Shown: positions 27,707 through 35,827 of the stretch, in pieces | How the letters are laid out: every line of letters begins with the position of its first letter | How positions within the stretch are numbered: the first letter of the stretch is position 1 | Assembly: GCA_016703745.1 (NCBI GenBank) | Contig: JADJBK010000006.1 | Location: 1,984,001 to 2,048,000 of the forward strand | Source of the DNA: Nitrosomonas sp. | GTDB lineage: Bacteria; Pseudomonadota; Gammaproteobacteria; Burkholderiales; Nitrosomonadaceae | DNA: 64,000 nucleotides | Direction: 5' to 3' | Program-made: the position numbers and the translations under genes | The notes under the pieces: generated by a model | Database searches by the model: none | The model's input: only the letters and a program-made list of their open reading frames with translations | Told to the model about the DNA's origin: nothing

Positions 27707-28567
27707 ATGCAACCCAACATTGAAGGTTTTTTTGATCCCATTACCGCTACGGTCAGTTATGTTGTGTTTGATCAACCATCCGGCCATTGTGCAATTATTG
27801 ATCCCGTGCTCGATTACGACCCCCAATCCGGGCGGACATCGCATCAGGCAGCTGACAAACTGATTAACTTCATCCGCTCACAAAATCTGACTGTGGACTG
27901 GATACTTGAAACTCATGCGCATGCCGACCATCTTTCATCGGCGCATTATCTAAAAATGGAGTTGGGTGGAAAGACAGCGATTGGCGACAAAATTTCCACA
28001 GTTCAAGCCGTTTTTAAAAAAATGTTTAACCTGGAAAAAGATTTTAGTACTGATGGCACCCAATTTGATCACCGGTTTGCTGATGGAGAATACTTTGACG
28101 TGGGCGGGGTTCGTGGCAGGGCAATACTCGTCCCCGGCCATACTCCGGCTGACCTGGCTTACCAGTTTGGAGAGGCCGTTTTCATTGGCGATACCATGTT
28201 TATGCCGGATGCCGGCACCGCGCGCGCAGATTTCCCCGGCGGAGATGCGCGACAGCTCTTCCGTTCAATCCGTAAATTACTGGATTACCCGCCAGAAACC
28301 AGGCTGTTCATGTGTCACGATTATCCTGCCAGCGATCGCCCGGTAAAATGGGAAAGTACCGTGGCTGAAGAACGAGCGCACAACATTCATGTGCATGATG
28401 GCATTAGCGAAGAAGAGTTTGTCGCCATGCGAACTGCGCGAGACGCCACACTGGGAATGCCTGTTCTGATACTGCCGTCCGTGCAAGTCAATATCAGAGC
28501 AGGACAACTGCCGCCAGCAGAAGACAATGGCGTGACTTACCTCAAAATACCAGTTAACACTTTGTGA
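27707..28567 (+). CDS. Metallo-beta-lactamase-fold hydrolase, persulfide-dioxygenase type
   Basis: This 286-residue protein has the MBL fold related to ETHE1 and the Blh proteins. Metal ligands are in ETHAHADHLSSAHY (residues about 66-79), LVPGHTPADLAY and FIGDTMFMPDAGTARADFPG, with a late histidine in FMCHDYPA. The pattern fits the mononuclear-iron enzymes that oxidise glutathione persulfide to sulfite. It starts at ATG 27707 behind AGGAG and is divergent from the repressor. With SQR making persulfide and TauE-like export of sulfite, the three form a detoxification route. Plain hydrolase activity cannot be excluded from sequence. Confidence 0.87.
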   Translation: MQPNIEGFFDPITATVSYVVFDQPSGHCAIIDPVLDYDPQSGRTSHQAADKLINFIRSQNLTVDWILETHAHADHLSSAHYLKMELGGKTAIGDKISTVQAVFKKMFNLEKDFSTDGTQFDHRFADGEYFDVGGVRGRAILVPGHTPADLAYQFGEAVFIGDTMFMPDAGTARADFPGGDARQLFRSIRKLLDYPPETRLFMCHDYPASDRPVKWESTVAEERAHNIHVHDGISEEEFVAMRTARDATLGMPVLILPSVQVNIRAGQLPPAEDNGVTYLKIPVNTL

Positions 28568-28633
28568 AAAACATGTGTGGCACATCGGCCAATAGGTGGG
28601 CGCATCACTTATTAAGAAAAATTTCCAGACAAA

Positions 28634-28759
28634 AATCTCACGTCTGAGATTGTCGTCATGAAGGCCAGCATGACGGACTGCGCTCAGGGTGGTTCACTGA
28701 AGCGGAATCACCCTGCAATTCATACGCCGCAAGGACGTACATAGAATGTCATCTTGCGG
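28634..28759 (+). ncRNA. Candidate structured RNA: four consecutive hairpins
   Basis: Four perfect or near-perfect stems follow each other. AATCTCA/TGAGATT (28634-28651). CGTCATG/CATGACG (28654-28675). An 11-bp stem CAGGGTGGTTC/GAATCACCCTG with one G-T pair (28685-28715). CCGCAAG/CTTGCGG (28727-28759). A strong AGGAGG and ATG follow at 28794-28808. This looks like a structured leader or small RNA on the plus strand. Read on the minus strand, the first stem is followed by TTTTTG and could also terminate mnmA. I do not recognise a known riboswitch class. Confidence 0.4.
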
Positions 28760-28805
28760 ATTTATGCTGCTATCTCCCCGTTAACTGTTTTACAGGAGGA
28801 GCGTT

Positions 28806-28916
28806 ATGAGTGACGACAAAATAGTTGGCATCAATATTTGTCAGATTGCTGAACAATCATTCCCCCGCCCAGACAAACCTTGCTTTCATATACCACCACC
28901 GATTGCCCCGGGGTAA
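28806..28916 (+). CDS. Small ORF behind a strong ribosome site
   Basis: AGGAGG at 28794-28799 stands six bases before ATG 28806, the best Shine-Dalgarno site in this region. The frame reads MSDDKIVGINICQIAEQ and continues to 36 residues, but from 28831 it runs antisense through the 3' end of mnmA. Only about eight codons are free of that gene. It may be a leader peptide, or the stump of a gene lost by rearrangement. No family is recognised. Confidence 0.3.
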   Translation: MSDDKIVGINICQIAEQSFPRPDKPCFHIPPPIAPG

Positions 28917-29925
28917 TACCCCACTGCCTGGCAGCAAAGCCAATCTGGAAGGTATTTTTCTCAATTTCCAGGATGGCGCATGGGGCATCGGTTTGACGAT
29001 AGCGAATCTTGGCGGCGTAAACCCAGTGTGGACGGGGGGGTATGCCGCTGATCCAGGTAGACGAATCTGCCGTCAGGCCGGCATGAAGCAACGCGGGGTG
29101 ATCGTGTCCCTGGACGACGTAAAGGATATTCTGGGTCATGTCTTTGTCGGCAACAAACCAGGGCTGCTCATTTTTATCTGATATCCCACCAATTCCAAGC
29201 CCTTGCCGTTGCCCCAGGGTGTAATACATCAGTCCTTGATGAGTGCCGACAATTTTGCCATCGAGTGTACGGATCTCTCCCGGCTCCACCGGCAAATAGC
29301 GGCTGAGAAATTCCCGGAAGGGACGCTCACCCACAAAGCAAATACCGGTGCTATCTTTTTTAGTGGCGTTGGGTAACCCTTGCTCACGGGCGATCTGACG
29401 GACTTCATGCTTGTAAAGATGACCGACTGGAAAAAGAGTTTTAGAAAGTTGTTGTTGATTGAGTCGATACAGAAAATAGCTTTGATCCTTGTTGCCATCT
29501 TCACCTTTAAGCAGCTGGAATGTCCCGGCGATTTCACGGATCTGCGCATAATGTCCGGTTGCGATCCAATCTGCGCCCAGACGCAACGCATGATCGAGAA
29601 ATGCTTTAAATTTAATTTCACTGTTACAGAGCACATCCGGATTGGGAGTACGACCTGCCCGATATTCCGCTAAAAATTGAGTGAATACCCGCTCCTTGTA
29701 TTCCGCCGAGAAATTGACTACTTCCAGCGGCATATCCAGCAGATCAGCGACTGAAGCCGCATCAATAAAATCCTGACGAGAGGAGCAATATTCGTCGGTA
29801 TCGTCATCTTCCCAGTTTTTCATAAAAAGCCCGATAACCTCCCAGCCCTGCTGTTTAAGCAGATAAGCGGCAACCGAGGAATCCACTCCGCCGGACATAC
29901 CCACAACGACACGCTGTTTTTGCAT
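28831..29925 (-). CDS. mnmA: tRNA-specific 2-thiouridylase MnmA
   Basis: MnmA adds sulfur to the wobble uridine (U34) of Lys, Glu and Gln tRNAs using ATP and persulfide sulfur from the Tus relay. The PP-loop VVVGMSGGVDSSVAAYLL is at the N-terminus. The catalytic cysteines are in NPDVLCNSEIKF and in STGICFVGERPF. The C-terminal beta domain ends VYESKVCLGGGMIV. I start it at ATG 29925: the frame is open two codons further to a TTG. At about 364 residues it is full length. The alkA gene lies upstream in the same direction. Confidence 0.95.
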   Translation of the reverse strand: MQKQRVVVGMSGGVDSSVAAYLLKQQGWEVIGLFMKNWEDDDTDEYCSSRQDFIDAASVADLLDMPLEVVNFSAEYKERVFTQFLAEYRAGRTPNPDVLCNSEIKFKAFLDHALRLGADWIATGHYAQIREIAGTFQLLKGEDGNKDQSYFLYRLNQQQLSKTLFPVGHLYKHEVRQIAREQGLPNATKKDSTGICFVGERPFREFLSRYLPVEPGEIRTLDGKIVGTHQGLMYYTLGQRQGLGIGGISDKNEQPWFVADKDMTQNILYVVQGHDHPALLHAGLTADSSTWISGIPPRPHWVYAAKIRYRQTDAPCAILEIEKNTFQIGFAARQWGITPGQSVVVYESKVCLGGGMIVQQSDKY

Positions 29926-29985
29926 TTTCAAGAGTACATATGAAATTAAATCGGTATTTTTCCTGGTGTTTGGCTACCCAGGCAT

Positions 29986-30603
29986 TCAATAAATAACCGG
30001 AAAAGGATCCAGGCTGCGCCACAGATACCAGGTAGCGACAGAACGCCATGGTTGCCAGTTTTGTGCAACAGCATTGATCTCGCGCTTGTGCATGGGCAAA
30101 CCGCCATTGTAATGGATGCTTATCGCACGTTGCAGACCAATATCATCCAGTGGCAAAACATCCGGGCGATGCAGGTGAAAAATCAGAAACATCTCCGCTG
30201 TCCAGCGACCCACACCCCTGACGCAAACCAACTGCCGGATCAATTCCTCATCTGACAGATTACTCCAGTCTGTTCGACCTAAGAGGCCATGTTCAAAATG
30301 ACCCGCCAAGTCCTGCAGATAGTTAATTTTTCGGGCGGACAAGCCACAATCTCTCAGCAAATCTGGTTCCACAGCCATGAATGCTGGCGGCGTAATTTCT
30401 GGAAGCGCTATACAGACGCGTTTCCAGATACTGGCCGCTGCTTTGACTGAAATTTGCTGACCGACGATTGCACGTGCCAGCGTCGTGAAAGCATCATTCT
30501 GCTGCCCAAGAGAAGCTTCACTGAATTGCTGAAAAAGACGACACAGAATTGGATCGCGCAATGACAGTTCCGTTACGGCTTGTTGCCAATAGATAGGGGT
30601 CAT
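29986..30603 (-). CDS. DNA-3-methyladenine glycosylase, AlkA/HhH-GPD type
   Basis: This base-excision-repair glycosylase removes alkylated purines. Its 205 residues hold the helix-hairpin-helix and GPD loop: LVCVRGVGRWTAEMFLIFHL followed by HRPDVLPLDDIGLQRAI, where the aspartate in LPLDDIG is the likely catalytic residue. An earlier segment, IVGQQISVKAAASIWKR, is also characteristic. It lacks the extra N-terminal domain of E. coli AlkA and so is the short form. It is divergent from mraZ and upstream of mnmA. Confidence 0.9.
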   Translation of the reverse strand: MTPIYWQQAVTELSLRDPILCRLFQQFSEASLGQQNDAFTTLARAIVGQQISVKAAASIWKRVCIALPEITPPAFMAVEPDLLRDCGLSARKINYLQDLAGHFEHGLLGRTDWSNLSDEELIRQLVCVRGVGRWTAEMFLIFHLHRPDVLPLDDIGLQRAISIHYNGGLPMHKREINAVAQNWQPWRSVATWYLWRSLDPFPVIY

Positions 30604-30688
30604 AGAAATTCAGTATTTCGTCATTCGACAGAATGCGTAAGTATTCAGCTTAACCAACTGTTAACGAATATAAAAAAATTGATTCTAC

Positions 30689-30761
30689 TTGACCCGCAAA
30701 TAATTTTTAATTAAAGTGGGATTAAGTAGCAAATAATGTGGATTAAGTGTAGTTTTATGGG
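30689..30761 (+). promoter_or_regulatory. Candidate dcw promoter with MraZ-like repeats
   Basis: TTGACC (30689-30694) and TAAAGT (30712-30717) are separated by 17 bases. Overlapping and following the -10 are GTGGGATTAAGT (30716) and GTGGATTAAGT (30738), then ATGGGATA (30757). MraZ autoregulates by binding TGGG-type direct repeats upstream of its gene. The spacing here (22 and 19 bases) is wider than the roughly 10-base spacing known from E. coli, so the operator reading is tentative. Confidence 0.35.
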
Positions 30762-30821
30762 ATAAAATTGACTCACTTGATCGATTGGAATCTCGCTTTA
30801 ACGAATGAATGAGGGGGCGGA

Positions 30822-31268
30822 ATGTTCCGTGGCGTCACGCAATTAAGCCTTGACAGCAAAGGCAGGCTTGCAATCCCGGCGAAATATCGGGACGAGCTGA
30901 CTGCCAGTTGCGGGGGAAATATTGTCGTCACAGCCGATCCTTCCAGATGTTTACTGATCTACCCCCAGCCCGCCTGGGAGCCAATAGAACAAAAACTAAA
31001 CAGTCTTCCCAGTTTCGATCCTCAAATACGCGGTTTACAACGTTTGCTTGTTGGCAATGCCTGTGATGTTGAGATAGATGGCTCCGGAAGAATACTGATC
31101 AGCCCCCCCCTGCGGCAATTTGCGGGATTGACGAAAGAAGTTGTTCTTGCCGGACAGGGGACAAAATTCGAGCTTTGGGATGGTGATCGATGGAATCAGG
31201 AAATTGAAGCAGCGCTGGTTTACACGAATGGCAATATCCCGCCTGAACTGGAAGGGTTTTCACTGTAG
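30822..31268 (+). CDS. mraZ: Transcriptional regulator MraZ
   Basis: MraZ is the first gene of the division and cell-wall cluster and a repressor of it in E. coli. The 148 residues contain the two SpoVT/AbrB-like half-repeats: MFRGVTQLSLDSKGRLAIP with KYRDEL, and CDVEIDGSGRILISPPLR. It starts at ATG 30822 behind GAGGGGG. The stop is followed within a few bases by rsmH. The region upstream carries repeated GTGG(G)ATTAAGT motifs that may be its own binding sites. Confidence 0.96.
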   Translation: MFRGVTQLSLDSKGRLAIPAKYRDELTASCGGNIVVTADPSRCLLIYPQPAWEPIEQKLNSLPSFDPQIRGLQRLLVGNACDVEIDGSGRILISPPLRQFAGLTKEVVLAGQGTKFELWDGDRWNQEIEAALVYTNGNIPPELEGFSL

Positions 31269-31271
31269 TGC

Positions 31272-32237
31272 GTGGTTGAAGTTTTGCATATCCCCGTTTT
31301 ACTCAACGCGGCAATCGATGCGCTGGCGATCAAGAGGGATGGGGTTTATGTTGACGGTACGTTTGGCCATGGCGGGCATAGCCGTTTAATTCTGTCGAAA
31401 CTGGGCAGTCGGGGTCGGCTGATTGTGTTTGATAAGGATCCGGTTGCCATCAGCACAGCAAAATCCATTCAGGACGAGCGGCTGCATGTGGTGCATAACA
31501 GTTACACCGGGCTCGAAGTGACGTTGCAATCGCTGGCGATAACAGGAGTGGACGGCATCCTGCTGGATCTTGGAGTGTCATCGATGCAGCTGGAAAAGGC
31601 GGATCGTGGATTCAGTTTTCGTCATGATGGGCCACTGGATATGCGGATGGATACCACTCGAGGGGAAACAGCAGCGCAGTGGCTGGCAACGGTTGATGAA
31701 GTGACATTGCGGGAGGCAATCAGAGATTATGGCGAAGAACGGTATGCTGGGCAGATTGCAGGCGCAATTGTTATGGAACGGAGCAGGCGGCCCATTACTA
31801 CCACGCTTCAGCTTGCCGAAACTGTTGCAGCGGTCGTGCGCGCGCGCAGCCATGGGCGGGAGTACCGGCAGCATCCGGCAACGCGTACCTTCCAGGCGAT
31901 CCGGATTTATCTCAATCAGGAGCTTGAGGCATTATCGCTAACACTGCCCCTGTGCTTGGCCAGACTAAACCCTGCCGGCAGGCTGGTTGTGATCAGCTTT
32001 CACTCGCTGGAAGACCGCATTGTCAAGAATTTTATGCGCGCACAAGCCATGGCAGATACCTTGCCGCGCAAGCTGCCGATTCGTGAGGATGAGCGCATGC
32101 GGCATAGTCAGCAAAAATTGTTGCTGATCGGGAAAAAGATTCGCCCGGATACAAATGAGATTGCCGCCAACCCGCGCGCGCGCAGCGCAATTATGCGTGT
32201 TGCCGAGAAAATTAAGGCCAGTGCTATAAACAGATGA
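31272..32237 (+). CDS. rsmH: 16S rRNA m4C1402 methyltransferase RsmH
   Basis: RsmH methylates N4 of C1402 in 16S rRNA. The GTG start at 31272 lies three bases after the mraZ stop. SAM-binding motifs are YVDGTFGHGGHSRLIL near residue 27 and a DGILLDLGVSSMQLE segment. The C-terminal half contains HPATRTFQAIRIYLNQELEAL and LVVISFHSLEDRIVKNFM, typical of the family. The 321-residue length is normal. Its stop overlaps the ftsL start (ATGA). Confidence 0.97.
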   Translation: MVEVLHIPVLLNAAIDALAIKRDGVYVDGTFGHGGHSRLILSKLGSRGRLIVFDKDPVAISTAKSIQDERLHVVHNSYTGLEVTLQSLAITGVDGILLDLGVSSMQLEKADRGFSFRHDGPLDMRMDTTRGETAAQWLATVDEVTLREAIRDYGEERYAGQIAGAIVMERSRRPITTTLQLAETVAAVVRARSHGREYRQHPATRTFQAIRIYLNQELEALSLTLPLCLARLNPAGRLVVISFHSLEDRIVKNFMRAQAMADTLPRKLPIREDERMRHSQQKLLLIGKKIRPDTNEIAANPRARSAIMRVAEKIKASAINR

Positions 32238-32512
32238 TCAAGTTAAACATGGCGTTGTTTCTGATATTGATTATTTCGGCTTTGGGCATTGTGACCGCTC
32301 GCCATGAAGCACGTAACCTCTTCACGGCACAGGAAAAAGAACAGACGCTGGCAAAACAGTTCGCTACCGAACGGGATCAGTTATTACTCGAACAAGGCAC
32401 ACTTGCTATGCATGCCCGCGTTGAGAACATCGCCAGAACTCAATTAAAGATGACCATGCCAGCGACTACAAATTTGCTGGTAATTCAATCAGGTAAAACC
32501 CGGGCCAGATGA
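32234..32512 (+). CDS. ftsL: Cell-division protein FtsL
   Basis: This is a short bitopic division protein of 92 residues that joins FtsQ and FtsB in the divisome and activates FtsWI. One N-terminal helix (MALFLILIISALGIVTA) is followed by a heptad-rich coiled coil (ARNLFTAQEKEQTLAKQF) and a short periplasmic tail. Sequence conservation in this family is low. The call rests on size, topology and position between rsmH and ftsI. Confidence 0.93.
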   Translation: MIKLNMALFLILIISALGIVTARHEARNLFTAQEKEQTLAKQFATERDQLLLEQGTLAMHARVENIARTQLKMTMPATTNLLVIQSGKTRAR

Positions 32513-32513
32513 C

Positions 32514-34259
32514 ATGAAGCGTACCTCAGTTAAATCAAATCAAGCTGGAGACACTGAAATCCTTCCCGGCTGGCGTTCCCGTCTGGTGCTGGGTTTGTTG
32601 ATGTTCGGGCTGGTCATATTGGCTGGACGCGCAGTCTATCTACAAAAATTTAACAAGGATTTTTTACAGCAACAAGGTGAGCTGCGTTATAGCCGGATAA
32701 TCGAACAAAGCGTGCCACGCGGTAGTATCAAGGACCGGAATGGCGAAATTCTGGCGATCAGCGCGCCAGTTAAATCCGTCTGGATTGATCCACAGCAGAT
32801 CGACATGACTCAGGCGCAATTCAAAGCCTTGTCCGAATTGCTCGGCATGTCACGGGATGCTCTGCAGGAGCGCGTCAGCAGCAACAGAAGATTTGTTTAT
32901 CTGAAAAGGCGGCTATCCCCCGATCTGGCGGCGGATGTGGCGCAACTCAATATCAAGGGGCTACATTTCAAACAGGAATATTATCGCTATTATCCAACAC
33001 GCGAGCGGACCGCTCATATCCTGGGTTTTACCGATATCGACGATAGGGGGCAGGAAGGGATGGAACTCGCCTGGCAGGATAGCCTGACCAGCGAACATGG
33101 TAAGCGGCGTGTGATCAAAGATCGACTTGGTCGTATCGTCGATGATGTCGAGCGGATAAATTCACCCAAGCCAGGTCAGGAACTGACATTATCAATTGAC
33201 AGCAAGATACAGCATCTCGCCTACCGGGAGTTGGCGCGCGCAGTCAATGCGCACCGCGCACTCTCCGGTAGCATCGTTGCACTTGATACCCGGACAGGCG
33301 AGGTGCTGGCCATGGCCAATTATCCGGCATTCAACCCCAATCAACGAGCCAACATCAATAAGGATGCCATACGTAACCGGGTGCTGGTCGACGAATTTGA
33401 ACCAGGATCGACCTTAAAGCCATTCACAGTAGCTGTCGCACTGGAAACTGGTCGCATCAAGCCTGACACACTCATGCAAACCTCTACAGGGATGATGAAA
33501 ATTGGCAAAGCGTTAATCCGTGATGTGCGCAGCAAGGGAAATTTGACGGTTTCACAGGTCATCCAGACCTCGAGTAATGTGGGTGTTGCCAGGATTTCGA
33601 TGCTTTTGCCTCCGCAGACATTATGGGAAATGTTCAATCGCGCCGGTTTCGGTAGCGAAACCGGTTTGGGGTTTCCCGGAGAGGTCAATGGCAAATTGCG
33701 CGATTATCGTAGCTGGCGACCCATTGAACAAGCAACCATGTCATACGGCCATGGCATATCAACCAGTCTCATGCAACTGGCGCGCGCTTACACCTTATTT
33801 GCAGCCGATGGGGAGCTGAAGCCGGTTACATTACTAAAACGCGAGCAGCCGGTAGTGGGTCAGAGGGTCATCTCACGCGAAACCGCAAAGTCAATCAGCG
33901 CCATGCTGGAACTGGCAGTACAGCCGGATGGAACCGGGTCGCGTGCACGCGTCAATGGTTATCGTGTAGCCGGTAAAACCGGTACCGCTCACAAGCGCCT
34001 GGAAAATCAGAAAGGCTACGCCACAAACCGCTATCTCTCATCATTTGTTGGATACGCCCCCGCTTCTGATCCACGCGTTGTCATTGCCATCATGATTGAC
34101 GAACCGAGTGCCGGAGAGCATTTTGGCGGCAGCGTCGCCGCACCGGTATTCAGTCGGGTAATGGAAGAAACGCTCAGAATACTGGGTGTGCCTTTTGACC
34201 AGCCCTGGCCAAATCTGGTTACCGCTCCTCCTGTTGCAACCGGAAAGCAAGAGGGGTAA
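32514..34259 (+). CDS. ftsI: Septal peptidoglycan transpeptidase FtsI (PBP3)
   Basis: FtsI is the D,D-transpeptidase that cross-links septal wall. Its 581 residues have a cytoplasmic tail, one membrane helix (LVLGLLMFGLVILAGRAVYL at about 24-43), a pedestal domain beginning VPRGSIKDRNGEILA, and the penicillin-binding domain with active-site SxxK in EPGSTLKPF (serine about 299), the SSN motif in QTSSNVGVA and the KTG motif in VAGKTGTAHK. It overlaps murE by one base (TAATG). Confidence 0.97.
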   Translation: MKRTSVKSNQAGDTEILPGWRSRLVLGLLMFGLVILAGRAVYLQKFNKDFLQQQGELRYSRIIEQSVPRGSIKDRNGEILAISAPVKSVWIDPQQIDMTQAQFKALSELLGMSRDALQERVSSNRRFVYLKRRLSPDLAADVAQLNIKGLHFKQEYYRYYPTRERTAHILGFTDIDDRGQEGMELAWQDSLTSEHGKRRVIKDRLGRIVDDVERINSPKPGQELTLSIDSKIQHLAYRELARAVNAHRALSGSIVALDTRTGEVLAMANYPAFNPNQRANINKDAIRNRVLVDEFEPGSTLKPFTVAVALETGRIKPDTLMQTSTGMMKIGKALIRDVRSKGNLTVSQVIQTSSNVGVARISMLLPPQTLWEMFNRAGFGSETGLGFPGEVNGKLRDYRSWRPIEQATMSYGHGISTSLMQLARAYTLFAADGELKPVTLLKREQPVVGQRVISRETAKSISAMLELAVQPDGTGSRARVNGYRVAGKTGTAHKRLENQKGYATNRYLSSFVGYAPASDPRVVIAIMIDEPSAGEHFGGSVAAPVFSRVMEETLRILGVPFDQPWPNLVTAPPVATGKQEG

Positions 34260-35827
34260 TGACTACCCTAAGCCATAAAAACCCGAAAGATTTTGTGATT
34301 CATTCCCTGGATGAGCTGGATCTGAAAATACATCGCCTGGTCACAGATAGCCGGGAATTGCAACCTGGAGATACATTTATAGCATACGCGGGCGAGAATT
34401 TTGATGCCCGCCAGCATATTCCCGAGGCCATCGCCAAAGGCGTTAACGCCATCATCTGGGAAAAAAAAGGATTCACCTGGAATCCGCTGTGGAAGCTGCC
34501 CAATCTCGCCGTCAGCCACTTACGACAGAAAACGGGGTTGATCGCAAGTCATCTGCATGACTACCCCTCTCGTCAGTTATGGTTGGTGGGCATTACCGGC
34601 ACCAATGGCAAAACCTCGTGCAGTCACTGGTTTGCTCAGGCCATGACGGTGCTGGGAAAAAAAACTGCTGTAATTGGTACGCTTGGTCATGGGTTTGCCA
34701 ATACACTTTCAAGCACAGCACATACCACGCCGGATGCCGCGCAACTACAGCAACTGCTGGCTGAATTCCTTCAGCAGCAGGCGCAATCGGTTGTGATGGA
34801 GGTTTCGTCACACGGACTCGATCAAGGCAGGTTAATCGGTGCGGAATTCTCGGTTGCGGTGCTGACCAACTTATCTCACGATCACCTGGATTACCATGGC
34901 ACTATGGATTCGTATGCCGCAACCAAGGCGAAGCTGTTTTTCTGGCCAGGACTGAAATCGGTGGTGTTGAATCTGGATGAAGTGTTAGGTGTGGAGTTGT
35001 CGCGCCAGCTCGAAAATAAAGCGATACAGGTCATAGGCTACGGCTTCAGACTGCCACGCGAAGGTAACTGGGTGACCAGAAATCAGCAGATATTGTTTGG
35101 CAGCAACATTCGGCTGGAAATGGATCGTCTCATCTTTGATGTGGATTTCCGTGGACAGCGAATGACTCTGAAATTCAACATCATCGGGCGCTTCAATGCG
35201 TACAACCTGCTTGCGGTGCTCGCCGCCCTGATTGCCAGCGGAGTCGAATTTGATGATGCGGTGCTGGCTTTGCAGCAGGTTCACCCCATTCCAGGACGTA
35301 TGGAACTGCTCGGCGGGGGAGAGCAGCCAGTCGTTATCGTTGATTATGCACATACCCCGGATGCGCTCAGTGAAGTGCTGGCTGGATTACGTGAAACGAT
35401 GGCAGGCAGCAGCCAGAAACTCGCGGAGAACGATAAGGGAAAATTGATTTGTGTCGTCGGATGCGGGGGGGACCGTGATCGCAGCAAACGTCCGTTGATT
35501 GGCGAAATTGCCGCCAGATTGGCAGATCAAGTCATTTTTACCAGCGATAACTCCCGGAGTGAAGATCCTGGAAAAATAATCAATGAAATGCTCAGCGGAA
35601 TCGGGAAAGCGCACAAAAATCGATGTCAAGTGGAAATTGATCGATGTGCAGCGATTTATCGCGCGATTCACCAGGCACGTCGCGGGGATGTTGTACTGAT
35701 TGCCGGTAAGGGCGCCGAAACTCATCAGGAAAGAGAAGGCAGGAAATACCCTCACGATGACCGCAAGATTGTCAGGCAGGTACTGCACGACCTTGCCCGA
35801 CAAGCAATACGGGAAGCAGGGCAATGA
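34259..35827 (+). CDS. murE: UDP-MurNAc-tripeptide synthetase MurE
   Basis: MurE adds the third amino acid, meso-diaminopimelate in Gram-negatives, to UDP-MurNAc-L-Ala-D-Glu. The 522 residues show the ATP loop GITGTNGKTS at about 111, the carbamylated-lysine region (YAATKAKLFFWPG) and the substrate motif as TSDNSRSEDP at about 428-437. The usual diaminopimelate motif is DNPR. Here serine replaces proline but the specificity arginine is kept, so diaminopimelate is still expected. The next gene overlaps by ATGA. Confidence 0.96.
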   Translation: MTTLSHKNPKDFVIHSLDELDLKIHRLVTDSRELQPGDTFIAYAGENFDARQHIPEAIAKGVNAIIWEKKGFTWNPLWKLPNLAVSHLRQKTGLIASHLHDYPSRQLWLVGITGTNGKTSCSHWFAQAMTVLGKKTAVIGTLGHGFANTLSSTAHTTPDAAQLQQLLAEFLQQQAQSVVMEVSSHGLDQGRLIGAEFSVAVLTNLSHDHLDYHGTMDSYAATKAKLFFWPGLKSVVLNLDEVLGVELSRQLENKAIQVIGYGFRLPREGNWVTRNQQILFGSNIRLEMDRLIFDVDFRGQRMTLKFNIIGRFNAYNLLAVLAALIASGVEFDDAVLALQQVHPIPGRMELLGGGEQPVVIVDYAHTPDALSEVLAGLRETMAGSSQKLAENDKGKLICVVGCGGDRDRSKRPLIGEIAARLADQVIFTSDNSRSEDPGKIINEMLSGIGKAHKNRCQVEIDRCAAIYRAIHQARRGDVVLIAGKGAETHQEREGRKYPHDDRKIVRQVLHDLARQAIREAGQ

